From an uncultured Rhodospirillales bacterium (GTDB lineage Bacteria > Pseudomonadota > Alphaproteobacteria > Acetobacterales > Acetobacteraceae): a DNA stretch of 37,654 nucleotides. Position 1 is the first letter of the stretch; each line of letters opens with the position of its first letter. Shown in pieces: positions 26,809-34,114 of this stretch. The notes below the pieces were generated by a model. That model worked only from the letters and a program-made list of their open reading frames with translations. It made no database searches and had not been told where the DNA came from. The DNA is taken from NCBI GenBank assembly GCA_903927465.1, contig CAIYMY010000176.1, positions 1 to 37,654 of the forward strand. Direction: 5' to 3'. Position numbers and translations under genes: made by a program.

Positions 26809-27192
26809 ATGAAAACAGATTATGCGATTACCTTCTTCTATTACGAAGACATCGCGCCAATCGCGCAATTCTATGAGGAGATACTCGGCTTTGAACTCGT
26901 GCTGGATCAGGGATTGGCGCGTATCTATCGCGTGGCACCGCATTCCTATTTCGGCATTGTGGATGGTAATCGCGGGCATTTGCGCCATCAGCCCGAAAGC
27001 GCCGCCCTTTTCACTATTGTCGCCGAGGATGTCGCGGATTGGCACGCCAAGCTTAAAGCCGCTGGCGTTCCTGGGCTGACCGAAATGCAGCGCGGCAAAT
27101 ACTGCGATCACTTTTTCTTCCGTGATCCTGGTGGCTATGCGCTCGAAATCCAGCGCTTTCACGACCCTGCCATTGCCGCGCTGTTCCGATGA
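26809..27192 (+). CDS. VOC (glyoxalase/bleomycin-resistance) superfamily protein
   Basis: Small 127-residue single-module VOC protein, cytoplasmic. Typical halves are seen: FFYYEDIAPIAQFYEEILGF with a following beta strand, and the closing DHFFFRDPGGYALEIQRF, with Glu in the usual last metal-ligand position. The start at 26809 has CAAGGA about 8 nt upstream; a longer frame from 26677 would run back over the previous gene. VOC proteins range from lyases and dioxygenases to binding proteins, so no reaction is assigned. It overlaps the NTPase-FGE start by 4 bp (ATGA). Confidence 0.85.
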   Translation: MKTDYAITFFYYEDIAPIAQFYEEILGFELVLDQGLARIYRVAPHSYFGIVDGNRGHLRHQPESAALFTIVAEDVADWHAKLKAAGVPGLTEMQRGKYCDHFFFRDPGGYALEIQRFHDPAIAALFR

Positions 27193-29162
27193 AGGTCAAA
27201 TCTGCTGTACTTTGGCAGGCATCTGCTGAAGCGCTGATTGCGAAATATCGCGATCATCCTGTGTTGGGGCGCAATACGGCATCGCTGCTGCCCCGCTTGG
27301 TCGCCTATACCCGAGAAGATAAGGCTGCCAAGGGATTACGTAGCCTAAATATACCCAAAACAGCGCCTGAAGTTCCAATTTACTTCACCGCGCTGGAAAT
27401 GGTTCAGGATGAACGCTGCCTGATGCTTATTGCGCCGCCGGGTGCAGGTAAAACTAGTTTTGCGCTGCACCTGGCGCTGAATCTGGCCGGTGAACTGATT
27501 GGCGATTCGTATTTCGGTAAGGCTTGTCTTGCGGATAATCCGGTACGCAACGCGGAAGGCGATGTTGTACCACATGAATGGCAGCTTTCGTTAACGAATC
27601 CATGCTACATGCGACTCCATGACGGGATCACACCGACACAGATACTGGCAGCGGCAGGGCCTGGTTTTGCTGAAGCATTGACCCATCATGAACCAATTCC
27701 GCTTCTGATATTGGATGAGGTTGAAACCCTTGGTGATGGGTGGTGGGAATTCGCTGCTGCACTTATGCGGCTTTGCGCGGAGCATACAGCGTTACGCATT
27801 CTACTGCTCGGCGATAAACATAAGATTCTGCGGTGGCCTATACCCGACGGAATGGTGCGCCATACATTGCTGCCCCTGCCGCGCGCAGAAAGGCAGCGCG
27901 CGATTTCCACAACAGGCACAGCCTGCACCGGTGCTGCACTTGGCGATGCCGCAGGTCATGCAGGCCTTTTTGCCTTGGCGCGAGACTTCGGTGGTCAGGA
28001 CGACAGTCTAGAAGCGATCATTGATGCTTGGCATTCGGCAGTACGGCATAACGGACACGCAACGCCGCCTTGGCTTGAACCACTGCGCATAGCCAAAGAA
28101 TGCGTATTGCGGGACGATGTTGGCTCGGCCCTCGCGCTTTTCAGGAGTGATCAGGATAGTGCCGCGCCGGCTATCACCAGCTTGCTCGCGCGATGGCACA
28201 CTGCGCCAGCGCTGCGCAATGCCTTAGTCGAAGGATTGATTCTTCTGCCCGGTGATGCTGGCCTTCGGGGCGCCCTTCTTGCCGCCGAGGCACATGATAC
28301 GGCACCCGAACTGCACGGCAGAATCCGTGATGCCTTACACCACATCGTACGTCTTGGCGGGCTGGCACCAATAGAACGCGTCGCGGCCGGGCGTAAGTTA
28401 TCGCAGCTTGGTGATCCGCGTGATCTTGAAGCGCTTGTTGACATCCCTGGTGGCGTCTTCACGATGGGCTGCGCTTCACATCCCAATTCCAGCCCTGTTC
28501 ATTCCGTGGCAGTAGCGCCGTTTTGTATTGGTGCCTATCCGGTGACCAATGCCAGTTACGCGACTTTCGTGGCAGAAACAGAAAGAAAATGGGCTTCCCC
28601 GCATGGCCGCGACAATGACCGTGCAAATATGCCTGCGACCGATCTGACATGGTATGATGCCCGCGCCTATTGCGCATGGTTGACCGAGGTTTGGCGCAAG
28701 GCGGGGCGCATTTCACGTTATATGGTGGTGCGTTTGCCGAGTGAACCCGAATGGGAACGTGCTTCACGAGGTAATCAGGGCAAAGAAGCCATTGGCTTCA
28801 CTCATCCTTGGGGCAGCGTGTGGGATGACGATCGTGCGAATGGAGAGGCGCTCGGGCTCAACGATATCTGCGCGGTTGGTATTTTTCCACGTGGTTGCTC
28901 ACCTTATGGCTGTTACGATATGGCGGGGCAAGTTTGGGAATGGTGTTCGACACTGTGGGGCGAGAATATGGCGGCGCCAAGCTTCACTTATCCATATCTT
29001 GACGATGGTCGTGAAAATACATTTGCGCCCGACCGGATACGCCGCGTACTTAGGGGAGGGTGCTTTTCAAGCGGCGCAGCCAAGGCAAACGCCACCTACC
29101 GGGGTAGCCTTGAGGCAGAAGGGTTCTGGCGCGGCAATGGGTTTAGGATAGCTGTTTCCTAA
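27189..29162 (+). CDS. P-loop NTPase (NACHT/AAA-like) with C-terminal FGE-sulfatase domain
   Basis: 657 residues. Residues 1-70 are a short N-terminal part. Walker A APPGAGKTS is at 82-90, Walker B PLLILDE at 171-177, and a helical middle region covers about 230-410, ending in VAAGRKLSQLGDPRDLEAL. Residues 417-657 form a complete SUMF1/FGE-sulfatase domain: IPGGVFTMG (419-427), YPVTNASYATFV, RLPSEPEWERASRG (515-528), YDMAGQVWEWC (576-586), VLRGGCF (620-626) and closing GFRIAVS. Genuine formylglycine-generating enzymes bind copper with two Cys near the C-terminus; here only Cys625 is in that area, so oxidase activity is doubtful. No signal or membrane helix. It is translationally coupled to the VOC gene. 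The architecture resembles STAND-type signalling or conflict proteins; the partner is unknown. Confidence 0.86.
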   Translation: MKVKSAVLWQASAEALIAKYRDHPVLGRNTASLLPRLVAYTREDKAAKGLRSLNIPKTAPEVPIYFTALEMVQDERCLMLIAPPGAGKTSFALHLALNLAGELIGDSYFGKACLADNPVRNAEGDVVPHEWQLSLTNPCYMRLHDGITPTQILAAAGPGFAEALTHHEPIPLLILDEVETLGDGWWEFAAALMRLCAEHTALRILLLGDKHKILRWPIPDGMVRHTLLPLPRAERQRAISTTGTACTGAALGDAAGHAGLFALARDFGGQDDSLEAIIDAWHSAVRHNGHATPPWLEPLRIAKECVLRDDVGSALALFRSDQDSAAPAITSLLARWHTAPALRNALVEGLILLPGDAGLRGALLAAEAHDTAPELHGRIRDALHHIVRLGGLAPIERVAAGRKLSQLGDPRDLEALVDIPGGVFTMGCASHPNSSPVHSVAVAPFCIGAYPVTNASYATFVAETERKWASPHGRDNDRANMPATDLTWYDARAYCAWLTEVWRKAGRISRYMVVRLPSEPEWERASRGNQGKEAIGFTHPWGSVWDDDRANGEALGLNDICAVGIFPRGCSPYGCYDMAGQVWEWCSTLWGENMAAPSFTYPYLDDGRENTFAPDRIRRVLRGGCFSSGAAKANATYRGSLEAEGFWRGNGFRIAVS

Positions 29163-29164
29163 GG

Positions 29165-29359
29165 CCATGAGTTCAACGTTGACCTTCCCCAGGCTGTAGT
29201 AATCGCCCTGTGTGCGTACGAGCCAGCCGGAAAGCCCCTGCGCGGCAAGGGCTTCGCTCGCGGTCACTATCTCTGCCTCGCTCAGTTCGGTGCGGCCGAG
29301 GGAAACATGCCTCCCATCGGTGCCCAAGGCGATCCAGCGGTGTCAGTTTCTGTGCGCAT
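29165..29359 (-). pseudogene. Relic of an unnamed small gene (copy 2 of a pair)
   Basis: From the ATG at 29359 (minus) the peptide starts MRTETDT, then one base is missing relative to the copy at 1223-1497 (ACC-GCTGG here, ACC-CGCTGG there). In the shifted frame it continues TDGRHVSLGRTELSEAEIVT, then ALAAQGLSGWLVRTQGDYYS and LGKVNVELMAL before similarity is lost at the end of the NTPase gene. The single-base deletion makes it a pseudogene. This copy has the cleaner middle part. The family is not recognised. Confidence 0.55.
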
Positions 29360-29405
29360 CGTCATTCTCGCTCTTGCGTGATGTACGCTTCGCGCTGTGC
29401 ATTGA
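29193..29405. repeat. Diverged direct repeat, copy 2 (partner at 1329-1540)
   Basis: Same orientation and similar length as the copy at 1329-1540. Long exact blocks include ggctgtagtaatcgc and aaagcccctgcgcggcaaggg. The copies differ by substitutions and a few small indels, so this is an old duplication or two separate acquisitions rather than a recent one. Confidence 0.65.
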
Positions 29406-29430
29406 TGCCCTAAACTGTGGCTGCGTAGCT

Positions 29431-29676
29431 TCATTCAGCGACGCGGTAGACGGTGTAGGAGCCTTTCGCCCCCTGCTTGTTGGGCCCGACTTGGCGGATG
29501 CGTTCCACATTCTCAACCGTGATGCCCTGGCGCTTCTTCAGCCCGGCGAAAAACCGGCGCACCGTGTGTTGCGCCCAGCCGGTGGCTTCGGCGATTTGCA
29601 CCACCGTCGCGCCCTCAGGGCGGCGGAGCATGGCAAGCACCACTTCCTGCTTCGTGCCTTGCGGGCACCGACCATC
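29431..29676 (-). pseudogene. DUF3489 domain protein, N-terminally truncated
   Basis: The minus strand encodes GTKQEVVLAMLRRPEGATVV, then QIAEATGWAQHTVRRFFAGL, then a tail ending GSYTVYRVAE. This is a complete DUF3489 domain, a winged-helix-like module common on plasmids and integrative elements. The domain's first residues (GTKQEVV) lie before the first ATG (29643), and the usual N-terminal half is absent. A GTG at 29652 or 29655 could start it. Upstream the frame stays open to about 29823 but reads Arg/Pro-rich sequence unlike the family. It may still make a small protein. Confidence 0.7.
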
Positions 29677-29749
29677 GGCCCCTACTGCCGGGAGCCCCGC
29701 GGGCGGACCCTGCGGGGCAGTGCGGCGCCGCCTTGCGGCGTGTCGCGCT

Positions 29750-29821
29750 TCAGTCCTGCGCTTCGGCGGCGATGCCCCAAAAACCCCAGTCTTGGTTTTC
29801 GGTGGGAAGGATCGTGCTCAT
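29750..29821 (-). pseudogene. N-terminal fragment of a small mobile-element protein (TENQDWGFWG)
   Basis: GGAG, 7 nt, then ATG at 29821 opens a 23-codon frame MSTILPTENQDWGFWGIAAE plus three residues, ending at TGA 29750-29752. The TENQDWGFWG start recalls a small conserved protein I associate with alphaproteobacterial plasmid and phage neighbourhoods, where it is about 100 residues; I cannot name the family. The good ribosome binding site with an early stop suggests a truncated gene fused to the DUF3489 remnant. Confidence 0.4.
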
Positions 29822-30015
29822 CTGTTTGTCTCCGTCATCGGCGGGGGGGAATCCCCTGCGCGTGACAGACCATTCGCGCTGTGATGGGGGCTGAGCCAAG
29901 CGAAATAGAGCGTTATTTCATTGCTATGACTGGGGAGTTTCAATCATGATTGGTCGGCCAAAGCAGCACCCATTTAAGTCTTGCCAAAATTTGCCATAAA
30001 GATCAGTATGCACCC

Positions 30016-30255
30016 ATGAGCACCATGAACATCTCCCTTCCCGAAACGCTCAAGGCCTTCGTTGACGATCAGGTCACTGAGGGCGGCTACAGCACGAGCA
30101 GCGAATATGTCCGCGAGTTGATCCGCCGGGATCAGGATCGCCAGCAACTCAAGGGACTGTTGCTGCAGGGAGCCAAATCAAAGCAAGGCGCCGTGGCAGA
30201 TGCGGCGTATTTCGATGGATTGCGCCAGAAGCTGAAGCAGCGCAAAAAAGCGTGA
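30016..30255 (+). CDS. parD: ParD-family type II antitoxin
   Basis: 79 residues. The N-terminal ribbon-helix-helix is visible as MNISLPETLKAFVDDQVTEG followed by GYSTSSEYVRELIRRDQ, the ParD signature; the C-terminal tail (LRQKLKQRKKA) would wrap the toxin. I use the ATG at 30016; the frame extends to 29950 but the extra residues are not family-like. It overlaps the toxin gene by 4 bp (GTGA). Such antitoxins bind DNA upstream of their own gene, so an operator is expected in 29900-30015, but I see no clear repeat. Confidence 0.9.
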   Translation: MSTMNISLPETLKAFVDDQVTEGGYSTSSEYVRELIRRDQDRQQLKGLLLQGAKSKQGAVADAAYFDGLRQKLKQRKKA

Positions 30256-30575
30256 CTAACAAGCCGGTCATCCTGCGCGTCCTTGCTGGGCAGGATATTG
30301 AGCAGGCAAGCCTTCATTACCTTACCGAAGGTAGCGAAGCGCTGGCCTTGGATTTCATTGAGGAGGCTGAGCAGGCTTTTCGCCGCATTGGCCGCAATCC
30401 CGCGATCGGTTCCCCGCGTTACACCTATGAGCTTGGCCTTGAAGGGTTGCGGGCATGGCCGCTACGGCGCTTTCCCTATCTGATTTTCTATATCGAGAAG
30501 CCGGATGCGCTTGATGTGTGGCGCGTGTTGCATGGCCAGCGCGATATCCCATCCTGGATGCAACCGTCGGAATAA
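30252..30575 (+). CDS. parE: ParE/RelE-family toxin
   Basis: 107 residues, GTG start inside the parD stop. The RelE/ParE fold is recognised from a first strand, DIEQASLHYL and DFIEEAEQAFRRIGRNPAIG helices, the stretch GLRAWPLRRFPYLIFYI and the last strand DVWRVLHGQRDIPSWM. ParE members poison gyrase and RelE members cut mRNA; this subgroup is annotated ParE. It looks intact. Confidence 0.9.
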   Translation: MTNKPVILRVLAGQDIEQASLHYLTEGSEALALDFIEEAEQAFRRIGRNPAIGSPRYTYELGLEGLRAWPLRRFPYLIFYIEKPDALDVWRVLHGQRDIPSWMQPSE

Positions 30576-30589
30576 TCACGCGGCTTTGC

Positions 30590-30627
30590 GCAGCGCCGGC
30601 CTTTTCGCATGCGCGTGGCGGCGCTGC
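30590..30627. terminator. Possible bidirectional hairpin between convergent genes
   Basis: GCAGCGCCG (30590-30598) and CGGCGCTGC (30619-30627) form a perfect 9-bp GC-rich stem with a 20-nt loop, between the parE stop and the stop of the convergent gene at 30637. No clean T-run follows on either strand, so termination is likely but not proven. Confidence 0.4.
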
Positions 30628-30636
30628 CTTCTGCCT

Positions 30637-31428
30637 CTAGTCTGACGGCAATCCCGCGCGGCAGCCACCAAGTACGAGTGCCAGATCGCTATCAACCGCC
30701 CAATGTTTCTCAATTACCGCGCGGCCATCCGCGCCTATGCTGATCGTCTCGTTTGCAATCCGGGGTACAACGGGGCGACCATTCATTTTGACGCCGTCAA
30801 CCCCCCGGACTCGTGGATCGTTGAACTGGTTGTGCACATAGCAGGCTTCCACCACAACGGTCCGCCGATCCGCCATAACCCAACCACTGACAGCGTAGAG
30901 GGCGAAGCCGGTAAGGCGGAAAGCTCGATTGCGGCACGCCTGGACCAGCTGATCGCGGGTTCGGAAAACAAAGCCGCCAGACCGATCTTCACCGATATCA
31001 CGCCGTCCTTCGGTGTGAATAAAATGTGGATGCAGATAGCCGGGCAATTCTGCGCACAGCCTTTCACGTGCTGTTGCATCCGGATGGTTCATGCCCCCCA
31101 TGGTCGCGCTAACGCGGCGAAGATAAGTGCGAATGCCGGCTTCCCAAGCTGCATCAAGCGCAGCCTTCTCCTCGGCGGTTTCAGACCAAAGTGCCATACG
31201 CGGGCGGACGGCCCCGCGCCGGACAGCATAAAAATCTTCGCTCCAATGCGGATCAGCATCGAAGCCCGGAATTGCTGTCCAAACCTCGCGCGGTGCGGCG
31301 TCGGCATGAGGCTGGCTAGGTGATGTTGCCTGGTTCTGAGCGACGCCAGGGGTGCCCATGGCGGCCAAACCCAGCGCCAACAAGCCCGAGCGCGCTAAAC
31401 GGGAGAGACGTGAAGCGATCGTGCTCAT
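30637..31428 (-). CDS. Exported protein of unknown function
   Basis: 263 residues from the ATG at 31428, preceded by AGAAGG at a normal distance; an earlier in-frame start at 31470 is less likely. The N-terminus (STIASRLSRLARSGLLALGL) is a signal peptide with likely cleavage at GVAQ|N. The mature protein has REVWTAIPGFDADPHWSEDF, a region with six or more Trp/Tyr and two Cys-containing stretches (LCAELPGYLHPHFIH, VQACRNRAF, VEACYVHNQF, LGGCRAG). Four Cys in the mature part suggest two disulfides. I do not recognise a family. It is alone, convergent with parDE. Confidence 0.75.
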   Translation of the reverse strand: MSTIASRLSRLARSGLLALGLAAMGTPGVAQNQATSPSQPHADAAPREVWTAIPGFDADPHWSEDFYAVRRGAVRPRMALWSETAEEKAALDAAWEAGIRTYLRRVSATMGGMNHPDATARERLCAELPGYLHPHFIHTEGRRDIGEDRSGGFVFRTRDQLVQACRNRAFRLTGFALYAVSGWVMADRRTVVVEACYVHNQFNDPRVRGVDGVKMNGRPVVPRIANETISIGADGRAVIEKHWAVDSDLALVLGGCRAGLPSD

Positions 31429-32096
31429 CAGGAAAACCTTCTGATATATTTCCGAACTTCGTTGTAGCATTGGCGTCTTTTAAAGCACAAGCTTGTAATA
31501 CTTGATGCACCCCTTCGCCATCTCAAACCATGTGGCACCACCACGGCGCGGCCGTGGCGCTGTCTAGAGTCCCCAAAGCAATGGGCAATGATGTGCGGCG
31601 CTGTGTGCTTTGGTTTGCGCTCAGGCTGCTGAATTTACCCAAAAGGGTGCAATCCAAGTGCAAACCTGAGGGGCCTAGGTTTGCATCTAAGTTATTGAAT
31701 TCAGTGCACCATAGTGCAAACTGCAACCCATATTTTCGGCCTGGCTCTAGCGATGTCGAGCGCGTTTGCTCCCCGCATACAAAATCGCCAGGAAGGAACC
31801 ATGGCTTCGACTTCACGTTGACCGCTGCTGCCGCGACTTTTTCAACTGTCAAAAATCTATGACATGTGGATTTCACACCGCAATCGGCTTTCGTGTAACC
31901 TAGCACCAAAAGCTGGCGCCGCATTGGTGCGATGAAATCCTGTATTGACAGCGCCGCCATCGGGTGATGCCGTCGTCCATCCCACAACGACAGTAGGTCA
32001 CGGTGCAGGACACGGCGCAGGAACTGGAAGCCGCCGATGAGCTTCTCGCCGCAATGGCATGGCAGCGACCGTTCGCGGGCCTAATACGACAGGAAA
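31429..32096. other. Gap without a recognised gene; contains palindromes
   Basis: No convincing gene in this 668-bp stretch. A weak plus-strand frame from GTG 32003 (VQDTAQELEAADELLAAMAW) overlaps the next gene and could be the head of a lost gene. A minus-strand frame 31523-31987 has no recognisable content. The stretch 31645-31730 is AT-richer and rich in TGCAAAC/GTTTGCA words. Confidence 0.5.
31659..31685. repeat. 9-bp inverted repeat TGCAAACCT/AGGTTTGCA
   Basis: TGCAAACCT (31659-31667) and AGGTTTGCA (31677-31685) are perfect reverse complements around GAGGGGCCT, within which AGG/CCT can also pair. The half-site TGCAAAC recurs at about 31715 and GGGTGCAA/TGCAACCC border the area. This looks like an operator cluster or a structured RNA stem; no T-run follows. 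Confidence 0.5.
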
Positions 32097-32738
32097 ATGA
32101 AACTAACGGGGCGGCGGATGGGCTATTGGTGCGCGATCTTCAGTCGGGCTTGGCGAGATACCCGAAGGGCCACGAAAACCGATACCGTCGAAGCGATTGT
32201 CGTCCTGCTGCTCGGGCAAGTGGTGCTCGGGGCGCTGATCTGGTATCTGACGGACGAAGCTACCCTATGGGTCCGAATAGCCACGGCTGCCACGCCGTTC
32301 GCTGTCGCCGTACTAATCTTCGGAATCAAGCTCGTTGCCGCGCCGAAGGTGCTGGCTGAGGAGACGGAGCAGGCGCTTTCGGTGCTGCGACGCCGCGCCG
32401 ACCAGAAAGACCGTAAGCGCGCAGCGAAGGACGCGTTGGGGTCCTTCATGAACGAGGGCAACAACTTATTTAGAGATTCCAGGGAAAGAGACGTCGAGAC
32501 TGAGGCACTAGAGTGGGCAACGCGGTGTCGTGACTTTATCCGAGAGACATTTGGATCAGGCGAAGCGGCCCTGCTCCTCGATGATTCTGGCTACACTTTC
32601 TTCTCCGGTGGCTCGGCCGGAGGTCGGATGCGCAGTTTCATTGACGGCCGGATGCGACGACTAGGCGAATTGCTGCCGCGCGTCGATCAAATGGATCTGC
32701 GCGCCGACCTTGAGACGCCAACCTCAGATCTCTATTGA
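32097..32738 (+). CDS. Membrane protein of unknown function
   Basis: 213 residues. Two membrane helices are predicted near 29-51 (VEAIVVLLLGQVVLGALIWY) and 58-80 (WVRIATAATPFAVAVLIFGI), followed by a basic, charged cytoplasmic part with likely coiled coil (EETEQALSVLRRRADQKDRK) and a C-terminal region containing EWATRCRDFIRETFGSGEAA and LLLDDSGYTFFSGG. AGGA lies close before the ATG; ATG 32118 is an alternative start. I do not recognise the family. It sits alone among mobile relics. Confidence 0.65.
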   Translation: MKLTGRRMGYWCAIFSRAWRDTRRATKTDTVEAIVVLLLGQVVLGALIWYLTDEATLWVRIATAATPFAVAVLIFGIKLVAAPKVLAEETEQALSVLRRRADQKDRKRAAKDALGSFMNEGNNLFRDSRERDVETEALEWATRCRDFIRETFGSGEAALLLDDSGYTFFSGGSAGGRMRSFIDGRMRRLGELLPRVDQMDLRADLETPTSDLY

Positions 32739-32937
32739 CCGCCGGCATAATGCGTTGAGCTTTTGAAGGAACGCGCGTCAATCCAAGCCTCGCATGCGGC
32801 AGCATGCACACGGTGCGCCCGGCATGCTGCTTGAACTGTTCCCGTAAAGATCGATCGTGTCCCGTTGGTGATGTAGGATCGCCAGAGCCCGGCGCGCGTA
32901 AACCACGCGATGCGATACGATCTGGGTCGACGACCGA

Positions 32938-33033
32938 GGCTTCCGCGAGCGAATTGCGAATGGACCAGACCGCGACATCGTGGAAATCGAATGCGTCGCG
33001 GTTTCTGGTTTCCAGTGTGTCGACTGACGGCAT
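32938..33033 (-). pseudogene. DUF6900 relic
   Basis: Minus-strand reading gives VDTLETRNRDAFDFHDVAVW followed by SIRNSLAEA. This matches the core of the DUF6900 small proteins (I.TLETRNSD.LDFHDVAVWS.R.AL.AA) found with plasmid and phage genes in Alphaproteobacteria. The start and the C-terminal AA(Y/F).AG part are not recognisable, so only a fragment of about 30 residues remains. Confidence 0.6.
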
Positions 33034-33269
33034 GTGCCGCTTAGCGACGGGCACATCAGATGTGTGAAAAAGGGGACGTTTTGGCTTTCCCTTCTCACAT
33101 GCGCGCAAGCGATAAAATCGACATTCAGGGGCGAGGGGCGGCCCCAGACGCTGGGCGATAACGCGCTGGCCGATTAGCCTTAGCGCACCACCCCGAATCG
33201 AATCCCTGTTGGGGTCGTCCGTGACAGCCACCCCTGAACCGCCTGCCAAGGGCTGGACGCTATCTTGGC

Positions 33270-33407
33270 ACCCCGCTGCGGCTGACTCTGCTGGCGCCAG
33301 ACTTGGTAGAGGCGATCCTGAATGGGCGGCAGCCGGATGGGGTGCCGGTGGGGTGGGGGGAGCAGCGGCTGGGCCGTGCTTCGGCTTCGGGCGGGATGGG
33401 CTATTGA
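33270..33407 (+). pseudogene. Serine-recombinase-type C-terminal tail, copy A
   Basis: Plus-strand reading TPLRLTLLAPDLVEAILNGR, then QPDGVPVGWGEQRLGRASAS, ends at TGA 33405-33407. This resembles the C-terminal tail of large serine recombinases and associated proteins of Alphaproteobacteria (L..L.LAP.I.EAIL.GRQP.G). Compared with copy B at 34115-34267, about nine residues between DG and VPVGW are missing. The catalytic part of the recombinase is absent. Confidence 0.55.
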
Positions 33408-33461
33408 AAATGCTGATCGGACTAAGTATCTTTCCTTACATCCTTACTAGTGGAATTCGAC

Positions 33462-33698
33462 ATGCTGGCTAAATTGACCTCGAAAAACCAGTTGACGCTG
33501 CCAAAAGCGGTGCTGTCGTCCTGTCAAGGTGCCGAGTATTTCGACGTTGTGGAAGATAACGGGCGCATTGTGCTGACACCTGTGCGGCTCAATCGGGCCG
33601 ATGCTGTTCGTGCCAAGCTCGCTGATCTGGGCATCACCGAGAAGGACGTGACCGCAGCGGTGGCTTGGTCGCGCAAGACGGCACGCAAGGCCGGATGA
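33462..33698 (+). CDS. AbrB/MazE-type antitoxin
   Basis: 78 residues with an N-terminal SpoVT/AbrB swapped-hairpin: MLAKLTSKNQLTLPKAVL, then YFDVVEDNGRIVLTPVRL. The C-terminal helix (EKDVTAAVAWSRKTARKAG) should bind the toxin. A GTG at 33450 is an alternative start; only a weak GGAA precedes the ATG. The stop overlaps the PIN toxin start (ATGA). It should repress its own operon. Confidence 0.88.
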   Translation: MLAKLTSKNQLTLPKAVLSSCQGAEYFDVVEDNGRIVLTPVRLNRADAVRAKLADLGITEKDVTAAVAWSRKTARKAG

Positions 33699-34108
33699 AA
33701 CCGCCCCGCATCGTTCTTGATACCAATGTTTTGTTGTCAACGCTGCTGTTTCACGCAGGCGCTCTGTCTTGGTTGCGCCTTGCCTGGCAGTCGGAAGCCA
33801 TTCATCCCCTGGCCAGTCACGATACGACGACGGAATTGATCCGGGTATTGTCATACCCAAAATTCAAATTGACCTCTGACGAGCGCGAGGACCTGCTGGG
33901 CGATTACCTGCCTTGGTGTGAAACCGTCACTGTGCCGAACAAGATCAAGCTTCCGGATTGCCGCGATCCTTTCGACCGTGCATTTTTGGCACTCGCCCTG
34001 ACTGCCAAGGCGGACGCCTTGATCACCGGCGACAAGGACCTGCTGGTTCTTTCGCATTTATTCGCGGTACCAATCCTGACGCCGGCAGTATTTCGGGATC
34101 GAATGTAG
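33695..34108 (+). CDS. PIN-domain toxin (VapC-like, PIN_3 group)
   Basis: 137-residue ribonuclease toxin. The acidic metal-binding residues are in place: Asp9 (VLDTNVLLS), Glu47 (TTELIRVLSYPKF), Asp94 (CRDPFDRAFLALA) and Asp113 (LITGDKDLL). The ATG at 33695 is used; the frame opens at 33665 inside the antitoxin gene. It is an intact toxin-antitoxin pair, flanked on both sides by serine-recombinase-type tail relics. Confidence 0.9.
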   Translation: MKPPRIVLDTNVLLSTLLFHAGALSWLRLAWQSEAIHPLASHDTTTELIRVLSYPKFKLTSDEREDLLGDYLPWCETVTVPNKIKLPDCRDPFDRAFLALALTAKADALITGDKDLLVLSHLFAVPILTPAVFRDRM

Positions 34109-34114
34109 CCATAA

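Larger units (their letters stand above)
32739..33461. other. Gap holding two gene relics
   Basis: Besides the DUF6900 relic (32938-33033) and the recombinase-type tail (33270-33407), I see no gene. The long minus-strand frame 32638-33249 contains the DUF6900 piece but is otherwise Arg/Pro-rich and unlike any protein I know, and it overlaps the membrane-protein gene. Confidence 0.5.

Noticed and set aside
28950-29162. NTPase-FGE protein as target of a diversity-generating retroelement
   Set aside because: Many such targets have FGE-like C-termini, but I see no reverse transcriptase gene, no template repeat of the 3' end in the window and no enrichment of AAY codons in the last 100 bp.
27189-29162. 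EgtB/OvoA-type sulfoxide synthase for ergothioneine-like products
   Set aside because: The FGE-like fold is shared, but there is no N-terminal DinB-like domain with the iron-binding His motif; a P-loop NTPase is there instead.
29940-30015. Promoter TTGCCA-N17-CAGTAT before parD
   Set aside because: The -10 box matches consensus at only three of six positions, so it is not distinguishable from chance.
31523-31987. 154-residue minus-strand ORF
   Set aside because: No recognisable domain, no good ribosome binding site, and composition like translated non-coding DNA.
32638-33249. 203-residue minus-strand ORF
   Set aside because: It overlaps the membrane-protein gene and is mostly Arg/Pro-rich; only the short DUF6900 piece is recognisable.
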